From positions 1-35,161 of the forward strand of contig PGXB01000038.1 in assembly GCA_002838945.1 (NCBI GenBank): a stretch of DNA of 35,161 nt, written 5' to 3'. The notes under the pieces are model-generated. The model worked only from the letters and a program-made list of their open reading frames with translations, did no database searches and was not told where the DNA came from. The DNA is from a candidate division Zixibacteria bacterium HGW-Zixibacteria-1. Lineage in GTDB: Bacteria; Zixibacteria; MSB-5A5; GN15; PGXB01. Positions 7,041 through 14,975 of the stretch are shown one piece after another (the first letter of the stretch is position 1; every line of letters begins with the position of its first letter). The position numbers and the translations under genes were made by a program.

Positions 7041-8396
7041 GTGAAAAAATATAGACATGAAGTCAAGGACCCTATTCATGCGTTTATCCAGTTTGATGAA
7101 GATGAACGCAAAATTATCAATTCACTTCCTTTTCAAAGACTGAGAAATATACATCAGCTATCATTATCTTTTATGGTTTATCCTGGAGCTACTCATCGGA
7201 GATTTGAGCATTCTCTTGGAGTTATGGAACTAGCTGGAAGGGTTTTTGATGTAATTACGTCCCCTTATAAAATAAGCGATGAAGTTCGTGGTCTTTTTTC
7301 CGATTGTGATGTTGACCTCAATGACAATTCTGTTCTCAATTATTGGAAAAAAACACTTAGAATTGCTGCCCTTTGTCATGACATGGGTCACCTTCCTTTT
7401 TCTCATGCAGCAGAAGATAAATTGTTGCCAGTGGAATGGGATCATGAAAGAATGACTAGAGAAATCATCGAAAAAAGCGAAATAAAGAATATCTTAGAAA
7501 ACGAAGTTTCTCTCGTTATAAAACCAGAACATGTAGTTAAGCTGGCAATCGGCCCCAAAAAAGCAAAGGATTTAGAATTTAATGATTGGGAAATATTATT
7601 ATCTGAAGTCATTGTTGGTGATGCTTTTGGTGTTGACAGGATGGATTACCTTCTTAGAGATTCTCATCATTCTGGATTAGTTCATGGCAAATTTGATCAT
7701 TACAGACTAATTGATACTCTGAGAATTGTTACACCGCCAGCAGAAACTGACAATGGCGAAAAATCTAAAGAACCTTCCCTTGGAGTAGAAGAAGGCGGAC
7801 TTGTAACATCAGAGGCATTGTTATTATCTAGATATTTCATGTTTTCACAAGTGTACTTTCATCCAGTCACTAAGATTTACGATCTTCATTTAACTGATTT
7901 CCTTGTAGAGAATAGAAATGGGCAGCTGTTTCCAACAATTCCTGTTGATTACATGATGATTACCGATAATGAAATTATGATGAATATGTATAATGCCGCA
8001 AGCAATAAAGATGAAAAGGGGCATAAACATGCCAAACGAATAATAGGAAGGGATCATTTACGAGTATTTTATCAAAGATATCCCAGTGATTTGAGCCGAA
8101 ATAAAAATGCCGTTAAAAATGTGTTTAACGCAATGCGTAATAAATATGGTGAAGATTTTGTTAGATATTACCATATGCCAGCTAAAGGCAAACCAGCTAG
8201 TTTTTTGGTTTATCAAAATGACGATCGGGCAGACTATGCATTAAACCTTTCAAAGGTAATTGAAAATATACCAACTCCCGAAAATGAGGTTGTTTATATC
8301 GATAAATCAATAAAAGATGAAGCCAAAAAATGGCTTGCGAAAGACCGTGAAAATTTAATAAATTTTGAATTGGAGGAAGAAGATGCTGACAAATAA
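7041..8396 (+). CDS. HD-domain phosphohydrolase of the dNTPase/SAMHD1-like family
   Basis: The 451-residue protein resembles bacterial HD-domain triphosphohydrolases such as B. subtilis YwfO and E. faecalis EF1143. Metal-binding residues are visible: His57 (RRFEHSLGV), His113-Asp114 (LCHDMGHLPFSH) and Asp199 in GDAFGVDRMDYLLRDSHHSG, the last closely matching the SAMHD1 pattern. The likely reaction is hydrolysis of (deoxy)nucleoside triphosphates or a related nucleotide in the cytoplasm. The start is GTG, following AAAGGTCAAAGCT. The stop overlaps the next gene by 14 bases, so the two are co-translated. It lies in the ssrA island, and its AT-rich codon use contrasts with neighbouring core genes. 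A role in phage defence or as a regulated toxin is inference. Confidence 0.88.
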   Translation: MKKYRHEVKDPIHAFIQFDEDERKIINSLPFQRLRNIHQLSLSFMVYPGATHRRFEHSLGVMELAGRVFDVITSPYKISDEVRGLFSDCDVDLNDNSVLNYWKKTLRIAALCHDMGHLPFSHAAEDKLLPVEWDHERMTREIIEKSEIKNILENEVSLVIKPEHVVKLAIGPKKAKDLEFNDWEILLSEVIVGDAFGVDRMDYLLRDSHHSGLVHGKFDHYRLIDTLRIVTPPAETDNGEKSKEPSLGVEEGGLVTSEALLLSRYFMFSQVYFHPVTKIYDLHLTDFLVENRNGQLFPTIPVDYMMITDNEIMMNMYNAASNKDEKGHKHAKRIIGRDHLRVFYQRYPSDLSRNKNAVKNVFNAMRNKYGEDFVRYYHMPAKGKPASFLVYQNDDRADYALNLSKVIENIPTPENEVVYIDKSIKDEAKKWLAKDRENLINFELEEEDADK

Positions 8397-8913
8397 GTCT
8401 AGTGCGATAGTATTAAAGTTAATAAAGGAACTGAAAAGATTTGGGTCTTGGTGCGGTGAGACTCATGTTCAAAAGACTATGTATTTTTTGCAGGAGGGTA
8501 TTGGAGTCAATACGGACTTCGATTTTATTCTGTATAAACATGGGCCTTTTTCCTTCAATTTAAGTGACTTATTGGTTTCATTGCAGTCCAATGATGTTGT
8601 TAAGTTAATTCCTCAACAATATCCTTATGGGCCAAGCTTTGCATTGACAGAAGATGGTGAATCACTCCTTGAAGAATATTCAGACAAATTGGGAGATGAT
8701 GGTTCTAAGATAGAGCAAATAGCACTAAAGTTGGGCAATAAAAAAGTCGTTGAGCTTGAAAGGCTTGGGACGGCTCTTTATGTCAGCAAAAAAATGGATA
8801 GTGATAACAGCATTGACTTAAAGGCAGATGAGATTGTTCGCTTAAAACCCCATATATCTCGCCCTAGTGCAATTTTGGCTCTTAATGAAGTGTGTGAAAT
8901 ATTGACCACATAA
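8383..8913 (+). CDS. YwgA/Panacea-like protein paired with the HD hydrolase
   Basis: The 176-residue protein has an N-terminal helical region (IKELKRFGSWCGETHVQKTMYFLQ) followed by YKHGPFSFNLSDLL, then a winged-helix-like stretch (PSFALTEDGESLLEEY). This is the layout of YwgA and Panacea-type proteins (QK-YFLQ … YGP/HGPFS). In B. subtilis ywgA lies next to the HD gene ywfO, and Panacea domains act as antitoxins in toxin-antitoxin pairs. A function as regulator or neutraliser of the HD protein is therefore plausible but unproven. Start choice: ATG at 8383 follows GGAGG by six bases and is preferred over an upstream TTG at 8365. It overlaps the HD gene. Confidence 0.7.
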   Translation: MLTNKSSAIVLKLIKELKRFGSWCGETHVQKTMYFLQEGIGVNTDFDFILYKHGPFSFNLSDLLVSLQSNDVVKLIPQQYPYGPSFALTEDGESLLEEYSDKLGDDGSKIEQIALKLGNKKVVELERLGTALYVSKKMDSDNSIDLKADEIVRLKPHISRPSAILALNEVCEILTT

Positions 8914-8933
8914 TCTATAAAACACAATATATT

Positions 8934-8955
8934 TTATGCCATATTTGTGCCATAT
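8934..8955 (+). repeat. Direct repeat TGCCATATT
   Basis: ATGCCATATT and GTGCCATATT lie side by side about 12 bases apart, 120 bases from the right att-like repeat. They could be integrase arm-type sites. The rest of the stretch 8914-9164 holds no gene other than the att repeat. Confidence 0.3.
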
Positions 8956-9078
8956 TGAGGTCAAAACAACCTAAAACAGACACAAACATATAAAACTAAA
9001 TAAAAATTGGAATCTCAAGGTAATCAACGAGTTGCGCTGTAATTTAATGTGTCTCTGAAGGTTACAAAAACAGCCCAT

Positions 9079-9098
9079 TTCGACTCCCCCCACCCCCA
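9079..9098 (+). repeat. attR-like copy of the ssrA 3' end
   Basis: TTCGACTCCCCCCACCCCCA matches 6436-6455 at 19 of 20 positions. It is not part of any tRNA-like structure here, and a seven-T run follows within two bases. It marks the right border of the island. Confidence 0.7.
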
Positions 9099-9164
9099 AT
9101 TTTTTTGCAGAGGCAACTGTGGACGGGCTTTCCATATATCGCCGAACAGAAAGGACAATAGACC

Positions 9165-9602
9165 ATGGAGCCAAACCGGGCTATGCAAATCATGGGGCAG
9201 GGTTACGTTTGATCGGAATCCGTGCTCCTGGCCGTGTGCCAGGAATTTGAAATAGAAAACGAGATCATTCCCCGGATCGCCGGCTGCTTTGGCGGCGGGA
9301 TCGGCAACACGGGGTCTGTCTGCGGCGCCGTCGTCGGTGCCGTGATGGCCATCGGCCTCATAAAAGAGCGGGGCACTACCATGGAGGACTGGCTGCGCCT
9401 GGCGGCGGTGGCCCAGGAGTTTCGCCGCCGTTTCGAGACCGAGATGGGGACCATCAACTGCCGCGAATTGACGGGGGCGGATTTGAGCACAGCGGAAGGG
9501 CGCGAGAAACTCATGGGCTCTGACATAGGCCAGACGGTTTGCTTCCCGGCGGTTGGCACGGCTTTCCGACTGGTAATGGACCTGCTAAGGGAAGCCTCGT
9601 AG
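9165..9602 (+). CDS. C_GCAxxG_C_C family redox protein, probable selenoprotein (UGA = Sec16)
   Basis: Reading from ATG 9165, the frame runs MEPNRAMQIMGQGYV, then TGA (9210-9212), then SESVLLAVCQEFEIENEI without a shift. In this family the first conserved Cys follows a GYN/GYx segment and precedes S/AESVLLAV, so the TGA sits exactly at that Cys. The remaining motif is present: AGCFGGGIGNTGSVCGAV, and further Cys residues (INCRELTG, TVCFP). A perfect stem-loop starts 13 bases after the TGA, as a bacterial SECIS should. An AAAGGA precedes the ATG by nine bases. The 145-residue length is normal. The family is known to include selenocysteine members and is thought to be redox active; the substrate is unknown. 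If selenocysteine is not inserted, only a 15-residue peptide results. Confidence 0.82.
9226..9244 (+). promoter_or_regulatory. Bacterial SECIS-like hairpin
   Basis: TCCTGGC (9226-9232) and GCCAGGA (9238-9244) form a perfect seven-base-pair stem with the five-base loop CGTGT. It begins 13 bases downstream of the in-frame TGA. The position and the GU-containing loop match what SelB requires in bacterial selenoprotein mRNAs. Confidence 0.75.
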
Positions 9603-9989
9603 CCACAGGGTCGTAGCGTTCGCGCCGTTGTCGGGCGACCGCTTCAAGGATGATCTCTAATGTCATGCGCCTTGACAAAAGGACGACTTCAGTATCCGAA
9701 GACAATAGCCAATGGCTCTGAGATCAAAGAAAAGTAGTTACAATATGACGTAAGTCCTTGTACCACAAAGCAAATTAGAAGCTTGAGTCATGCTTCAGTG
9801 GCAGCGCGATTGCCTTCAATAATACAAATTACGGATTAGCGGCGGGTTCGGCCGCCAACTTATACCATAACAGTCCATTTTCCCGCAAGAAATCGCTTGA
9901 TATTATCCGAAATATAGCTATTTTAGGCGAAATTATTCGGCACGAAAGTGAAGTTTCTTTGGGCGATAAAGTTATATCATGGGGCGACA
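9603..9989. other. Non-coding stretch between the selenoprotein and the fusion gene
   Basis: No credible coding frame is visible. A GC-rich hairpin (GCGGC/GCCGC) near 9840-9858 is the only clear structure and could end transcription of the selenoprotein gene. The second half is AT-rich and probably carries the promoter of the fusion gene. Confidence 0.5.
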
Positions 9990-12900
9990 ATGAATGATCG
10001 GCGAGATTACCGATATTTAATTTACCTGCTTTTCATATTTTCCGGTGTCTCCGGACTGATTTATCAGATCGTCTGGACCCGGCTGCTTGTCCTGGTGTTC
10101 GGCAATACGATGATGGCCACCAGCACGGTCCTGAGCGCCTTTATGGGCGGACTGGCCGCCGGAAGTTATGTTCTCGGCAAGTATATCGACCGGCGTCCTC
10201 GGCCGCTGCTAAAAGTATATGCCGCTCTCGAAGCAGGTATCGGTCTCTTTGCCGTGGTCTTCCCCCTCGCCCTTGATATCGCAACGCCCATGTATGCCGG
10301 ACTTTATACGGCCCTCGAGGGTAATATCGTCCTCCTGAACCTGTTTCGATTCGCGGTTTGTTTTGTCTTGATAGGCTTGCCGACCTTCCTGATGGGTGGA
10401 ACTCTGCCGGTTCTTATCAAACGCTTCACCGGATCCGATGACTCGATCGGTTACCAAACCGGCTTTCTCTACGGCCTCAACACGGTCGGCGCCGTAATCG
10501 GCACCTTTGCCTGCGGCTATTTCATGCTTCGCCTGCTGGGCATGCAGAAAACCACCTGGGTGGCGGTAGCCATCAACCTGGCTGTCGCGGTTGTTGCCTG
10601 GTATCTCGGAAGAACCGCCTCGGAATCGGCGGACAGTTCAAAAGCGGTTACCAGTCCCGCCAATGATGATTTCGAAGAGGCATCGATTTACGGCAAAGCG
10701 ACCATCCGGATGGTTTTGATAGGCATCGGTCTCTCCGGTTTTTGCGCCCTGGCTTACGAAGTATTCTGGACGCGAATGTTGAATCTCTTTCTTCACAACA
10801 ATGTTTACTCGTTCACGGCCATTCTGGCGACTTTCCTGATAGGCATCGCAACCGGCAGTTTAATATACGCCCGCTTCCTTTCGAAAATTAAGCAGCAAAT
10901 CGGCCTCTTCATCTGGCTGCAGATCGGGATAGCCGTGATTTCATATTCGACACCATACATATTCCGGATTCTTCATTCCACCCTCTTTAACAATTTCAGC
11001 GAGGCCCTGACGCTGGCCAAAACAGCCGTTATCATGATCGGACCGACGATCATGATGGGTGTTGCGGTACCGCTGGCGATTCAGATTTGCCGCCGGGGTG
11101 CCAATCGTGAAGGAACCAGCGTGGGAACGGTATATGCCGCCAATACGGTGGGCGCGATTATCGGGGCCTTTGCGGCCGGTTTCATTCTGCTGCCAACAGT
11201 GGGCCTGCATCTGGGTGTTATAATCGTCGCCGGATTGAACCTGCTGGCCGGTTTTCTGCCTCTGATGTCAGGCGCCCGCAAGAAGCTGCGTCCGGCCTGG
11301 GGAGCAGGTTACGCGGTTATAATTCTGGTGATGTTTTTATCCGCGCCGCCGGATTTGTTCAAGAGCCTGTTTCAAAACGCCCATCCCAACGCCGATATCA
11401 TGTTCTACAAAGAAGGCAAAGTCGCCAATGTCCTGGTGTATGATTTCAAAAAACTCGGCTATAAAGATTTTCATCTCAATGCGGTAAATGAGGCGTCATC
11501 GAGGTTATGGCACGTCCAGCTATTCAAGATGCTGGGATTGCTGCCGGCGCTGGTGCATGAAAATCCGACCGATGCTCTGATGGTTGCGTTCGGGGCCGGC
11601 ATGTCGGCGGGGGCCACTGCAAGGGTAGTGCAATCGCTCGATTGCGTCGATTTGAATCCGGACATCGGCGGTATCGCCGAAGCTTTCACGCGGGAAAACC
11701 TGGATGTCATCAACCAGCCCAATTTCCATAAAATCGTCAATGACGGCCGCAATGCGCTCCTTCTGAACCCTCGCAAGTATTCGCTCATCATCTCCGATGC
11801 CACCAATCCCAAGATGTTCGATTCATGGACATTATATTCACAGGAATTTTATCAGCTCGTCAAGGACCGGCTGGAACCGAACGGCGTCTTTTGTCAGTGG
11901 GCGCTGATTCCTTTGCCGGGAGACGCCATAAAAGTAATCCTGAACACTTTCCGATCCGTTTTCCCGCACATGAGTTTCTGGGTGATTCACGGCTCCACCC
12001 AGGTACTTATGCTGGGTACACCCGAGCGTCTTGAAATCGACTACAACGAACTCAGCAAAAGGCTGGAACCTCTGTACGAGGATGCCGGGCTGGCGGAATT
12101 CGGGGTGGATACGCCGGAAAAGTTCCTTAGCTTCTTCATGCTGGGTGAAGACGGGCTGGCTGAATTGCTTGACGGCTTCGACAAAATCAGCACGGATGAC
12201 ATGCCTCATGCTCAGTTCCACGTTGAACAGGACCCCGAAGGAATCAACAATTGCCTGGATTTGGTCAAATACCGGAAATCGATTCTACCGTACATGAAAC
12301 GATCCGAATCGCTTCCTGCGGCATTTGAGAGTACCATGGCGGCGTATGCCGATATTGCCGCGCGGCTGGATGTCGGATTTTTAAAAAGTGATCGACTCAT
12401 GTACGCTGAAGCGGCGGTGATATCCGATGATGCCGGCCTGAATGATGCCAATGTGGCCCACATGCTGAATCATTGCCCGGAAAAGAAAAGGTATTTCCGG
12501 GAAAGGATCGGTCTGTATCCTGATGATGTAACCGCCCGCAACTGGCTCGGCAATATCTATCTTCTGGACGGGGAGTTCGATTCTGCAAAACAGGAATTCG
12601 AGAAAACGATTGCGCTTAAACCGGATCACACATTCGCAAGAATGAACCTGGCCCTGACCAATCTGGAAACCGGCCGCCTTGATGAAGCTGTCGCCGGATT
12701 CCTCGAGGTTCGCAAACTATGCCCGACTAAAAGCATATTGAACTCGATCGAGGTGCAGCTTAAGAAAATTCGTATTCTCAGGAAATTGCAGTACCAGCCG
12801 AATTCAGTCGAATTGTTGCGGGAGCTGGGACTGGCGTACTACAGTGAGGGCGAAATTTCGAAAGCGGTGCATACTTATCGGGAAGCCGCCAAATTGAATC

Positions 12901-13706
12901 CCGGCAATGAGACAATCTTGTACGATCTCGCCCGTATATGTGAAAATCACGGCTTTATCGAAGAGGCCGCCCGTATCTATGGGCAACTGGCCGCGACGCA
13001 GTCCCAATTTTCCTTCAAGAATGATCAATACCATAATCTTCTTCAGGATACTACGCTTCTTCGTCAGTGGCGCAATAACAGGTTCGGAACCGTACCTTTG
13101 AAAATTGAAAAAGATACTGATGCCCAAACCCACCCCGCAAGCTGCGATAAGGCACTGGCGCTATGGAACGATGTCGATCCGGATGGCGCCGCCGATATGG
13201 ACAAGCTTCGAGAAGCCGCGGAACTATATGAGCAATCGACAAAGACTAAACCGGATGATCTTCATGCCTATCTCGACGCCGCCATGCTCTATGAAGCCGT
13301 GGGTGATTTTGATCATGCCGCCGACCTCTGGACGCAGGCATCACAGATCGCAACAGACCAGCCCGTTTACAGGATGCAGGCCGGCCGGTTGCAGACCCTC
13401 GCGGCCCTTAAGAGCGACAATCTGAATGATTCCGAAAAAGCGGCCTTATTGAAGAAAGTCGGCGATCTTTATCGGGGAATCAATCAGCCCGAACAGGCTC
13501 TTGAGTATTTCCATCAATCAACCGCTGCCGACTCCTCGCAGGCGGAGAGTTGGTTGAGCCTGGCCGAAACCGCCACCGAGGTGGGGCTGTACCGTGAGGC
13601 CATTTCTGCCGCCGACAAAGCTCTGACCCTGCAGCCGAGTCTCGAATCCGCCAAGCACATTAAGAGTATGCTTGATATGATCGTTAAGCGTTCGTCTATT
13701 CGTTGA
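9990..13706 (+). CDS. Fusion of transporter-like membrane domain, spermidine-synthase-like domain and TPR repeats
   Basis: The 1238-residue protein starts with two blocks of membrane helices (residues about 10-460), beginning YLLFIFSGVSGLIYQIVWTRLLVLVFG and repeating as IGLSGFCALAYEVFWTRMLNLFLHN. This is the pattern of the fused MFS/spermidine synthase family. A Rossmann methyltransferase-like domain follows (about 460-760) with FGAGMSAGAT, CVDLNPDI, NDGRNALL and LIISDATNP. The last 400 residues are TPR repeats (for example ARNWLGNIYLLDGEFDSAKQEFEKTI). In true spermidine synthases the last motif is usually DxxDP; here it is DATNP, so polyamine synthesis is doubtful. The start ATG at 9990 follows GGGGCGACA and is preferred to ATG 9948, which would add 14 residues. 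It stands alone. Confidence 0.85.
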   Translation: MNDRRDYRYLIYLLFIFSGVSGLIYQIVWTRLLVLVFGNTMMATSTVLSAFMGGLAAGSYVLGKYIDRRPRPLLKVYAALEAGIGLFAVVFPLALDIATPMYAGLYTALEGNIVLLNLFRFAVCFVLIGLPTFLMGGTLPVLIKRFTGSDDSIGYQTGFLYGLNTVGAVIGTFACGYFMLRLLGMQKTTWVAVAINLAVAVVAWYLGRTASESADSSKAVTSPANDDFEEASIYGKATIRMVLIGIGLSGFCALAYEVFWTRMLNLFLHNNVYSFTAILATFLIGIATGSLIYARFLSKIKQQIGLFIWLQIGIAVISYSTPYIFRILHSTLFNNFSEALTLAKTAVIMIGPTIMMGVAVPLAIQICRRGANREGTSVGTVYAANTVGAIIGAFAAGFILLPTVGLHLGVIIVAGLNLLAGFLPLMSGARKKLRPAWGAGYAVIILVMFLSAPPDLFKSLFQNAHPNADIMFYKEGKVANVLVYDFKKLGYKDFHLNAVNEASSRLWHVQLFKMLGLLPALVHENPTDALMVAFGAGMSAGATARVVQSLDCVDLNPDIGGIAEAFTRENLDVINQPNFHKIVNDGRNALLLNPRKYSLIISDATNPKMFDSWTLYSQEFYQLVKDRLEPNGVFCQWALIPLPGDAIKVILNTFRSVFPHMSFWVIHGSTQVLMLGTPERLEIDYNELSKRLEPLYEDAGLAEFGVDTPEKFLSFFMLGEDGLAELLDGFDKISTDDMPHAQFHVEQDPEGINNCLDLVKYRKSILPYMKRSESLPAAFESTMAAYADIAARLDVGFLKSDRLMYAEAAVISDDAGLNDANVAHMLNHCPEKKRYFRERIGLYPDDVTARNWLGNIYLLDGEFDSAKQEFEKTIALKPDHTFARMNLALTNLETGRLDEAVAGFLEVRKLCPTKSILNSIEVQLKKIRILRKLQYQPNSVELLRELGLAYYSEGEISKAVHTYREAAKLNPGNETILYDLARICENHGFIEEAARIYGQLAATQSQFSFKNDQYHNLLQDTTLLRQWRNNRFGTVPLKIEKDTDAQTHPASCDKALALWNDVDPDGAADMDKLREAAELYEQSTKTKPDDLHAYLDAAMLYEAVGDFDHAADLWTQASQIATDQPVYRMQAGRLQTLAALKSDNLNDSEKAALLKKVGDLYRGINQPEQALEYFHQSTAADSSQAESWLSLAETATEVGLYREAISAADKALTLQPSLESAKHIKSMLDMIVKRSSIR

Positions 13707-13868
13707 ACTCGACTCCGCAGGCTTATGCTCATCCTTTCTTTTCTGTAAGTCTATATCCCTCAATAGAATTGAGCAATCCTACACCATTTTGGCCCCAATT
13801 TTGTCACGACGACAACACGGAAATTGTGTTTTGATTTTTCCTACCGGTGTAAAATATTATTGTCACAA

Positions 13869-13909
13869 TGTAAATATTACTTGACATATTGTCGATAATA
13901 ATTTACAAT
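13869..13909 (+). promoter_or_regulatory. Sigma-70 promoter with flanking inverted repeat for the XRE gene
   Basis: TTGACA at 13881-13886 and TACAAT at 13904-13909 are separated by 17 bases. The inverted repeat TGTAAAT (13869-13875) / ATTTACA (13901-13907) brackets the -35 box and overlaps the -10 box. This suggests an operator, possibly for autoregulation by the downstream XRE protein. Confidence 0.75.
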
Positions 13910-13949
13910 TCCATAAAGGCAAACAATTCAAACGCACTTGAAGGCGCAG

Positions 13950-14159
13950 ATGAAAACGAATCTTAGAAAATATAGATTTGAGCGAGGTGAACTCAGCCAA
14001 CAGCAACTCGCCGATATGGTTTCGGTGTCACGACAGACCATAGTCTCAATTGAGAAAGGTGACTACGCCCCGTCAGTGAAGCTGGCTTTGCTTCTGGCGG
14101 AGACACTCGAAACTACTGTCGAAGAACTTTTCGTGCTGGAGGAGAAGGACCATGTTTAA
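13950..14159 (+). CDS. XRE-family (Cro/CI, YozG-like) transcriptional regulator
   Basis: The 69-residue single-domain DNA-binding protein has a clear helix-turn-helix: LSQQQLADMVSVSRQTIVSIEKGDYAPSVKLALLLAETLETTVEELF. Small regulators of this type typically precede a short membrane protein gene, as here, where the next gene overlaps by eight bases. The ATG at 13950 is preferred over a TTG four codons upstream because relatives begin MKT/MKN-RLKxLR. It likely regulates its own operon through the palindromic promoter 40 bases upstream. A remnant copy of its C-terminus occurs at 14892-14975. Confidence 0.88.
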   Translation: MKTNLRKYRFERGELSQQQLADMVSVSRQTIVSIEKGDYAPSVKLALLLAETLETTVEELFVLEEKDHV

Positions 14160-14841
14160 GAAAGATCAGATATTCTGGTGGGCGAGCGGCATCTTCGTTG
14201 CGGCGCTGGGGCTATTCGCGGCAACACAGGACCAGTCCTGGCTGACACTCATGATAGCTTCCTATCTCCTGCGTCCAAGTCTGGCATCACTCGGAGTCGG
14301 TCGGAAGAGAATCGATGAGCGTCAAATGACGATTCATTACCGTTCGGGCAATATTGCGTTCGCCGTTATGATGATTGCATGCGTCATTGCGGCCATCAAA
14401 CTTGCAGCTGAAGACAACCATGCGTATGAACTCTTCGCTATGGCCATTGTCATCGGGCTTGCTGCCAAAGCACTGTTAAATGTGATCCTGGTAAAGGATT
14501 TCCAAAAGGCACCATCTCTGATCATAACCTCTGTTGGTCTCCTGATAGCGCTATTTGGATTTTTGGAAGGAAGTCCACCATTTCAGGACAAGCTGATGGA
14601 TGCACTTCCCGGAAGTGCAATTGCTGTCGTCGGCCTGCTGTCCGGGAAATACTTCAGACCGATTGGAATAGTGATCCTTGCCGCGACCGCGCTTCTGCTC
14701 TGTGTGATTCTCGGCAGAGGACTCGGCTGGGCACAGATTGGAACGGCTGCGGTTGTTGGTGTGCCCCTGATACTTGCGGCTCTGTGCCTTTTCAGGCAGG
14801 ACAAAATCGACAGCGATTCAGAACCGCAAGGTACGAAGTGA
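14152..14841 (+). CDS. Multi-pass membrane protein paired with the XRE regulator
   Basis: The 229-residue protein has about seven hydrophobic segments. Its characteristic motif is RIDERQMTIHYRSGNIAFAVMMIA (residues about 45-68). DERQ followed by a conserved RSGN is reminiscent of DUF2178-type membrane proteins that accompany YozG-like regulators. The ATG follows GGAGGAGAAGGACC and overlaps the XRE gene. The downstream gene at 14968 is a paralogue that begins with the same layout (FKKDQIFWW versus FKRDKIFYF) and the same DERQ motif. The function is unknown; it is a cytoplasmic-membrane protein. Confidence 0.8.
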   Translation: MFKKDQIFWWASGIFVAALGLFAATQDQSWLTLMIASYLLRPSLASLGVGRKRIDERQMTIHYRSGNIAFAVMMIACVIAAIKLAAEDNHAYELFAMAIVIGLAAKALLNVILVKDFQKAPSLIITSVGLLIALFGFLEGSPPFQDKLMDALPGSAIAVVGLLSGKYFRPIGIVILAATALLLCVILGRGLGWAQIGTAAVVGVPLILAALCLFRQDKIDSDSEPQGTK

Positions 14842-14891
14842 CACATTAACTGAATCAGGCAAAGAACAGATGAAACCGCTCGCAATAGGAA

Positions 14892-14975
14892 GTGAAACCG
14901 GCGCTTCTTCTGGCAGAGAAGCTCGAAACTGCCGTTGAAGAACTGTTTTTGCTGGAGGATAAAGACTGTGTTTAA
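14892..14975 (+). pseudogene. Remnant of a duplicated XRE regulator gene
   Basis: The stretch reads VKPALLLAEKLETAVEELFLLEDKDCV and a stop, nearly identical to the end of the intact regulator (VKLALLLAETLETTVEELFVLEEKDHV). The DNA similarity continues into the GGAGGA ribosome binding site and the start of the next gene. The HTH-coding part has been lost: the ATGAAA about 20 bases upstream, at 14870, is followed almost at once by this C-terminal piece. Confidence 0.85.

Larger units (their letters stand above)
6456..9098. mobile_element. Small genomic island integrated at ssrA
   Basis: The segment is bounded by a 20-base imperfect direct repeat of the ssrA 3' end. It is visibly more AT-rich than the flanking larEBC and 9165-13706 regions. 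It contains an excisionase-like HTH gene, an HD-domain gene and a YwgA/Panacea-like gene. No integrase gene is present, so it is either a decayed island or a non-autonomous one mobilised in trans. A T-run like a tmRNA terminator follows the right repeat (9099-9107), as expected if the native ssrA terminator was displaced by insertion. Confidence 0.65.

Noticed and set aside
9838-9858. GC-rich hairpin as a strong terminator
   Set aside because: The stem is only five base pairs and no T-run follows.
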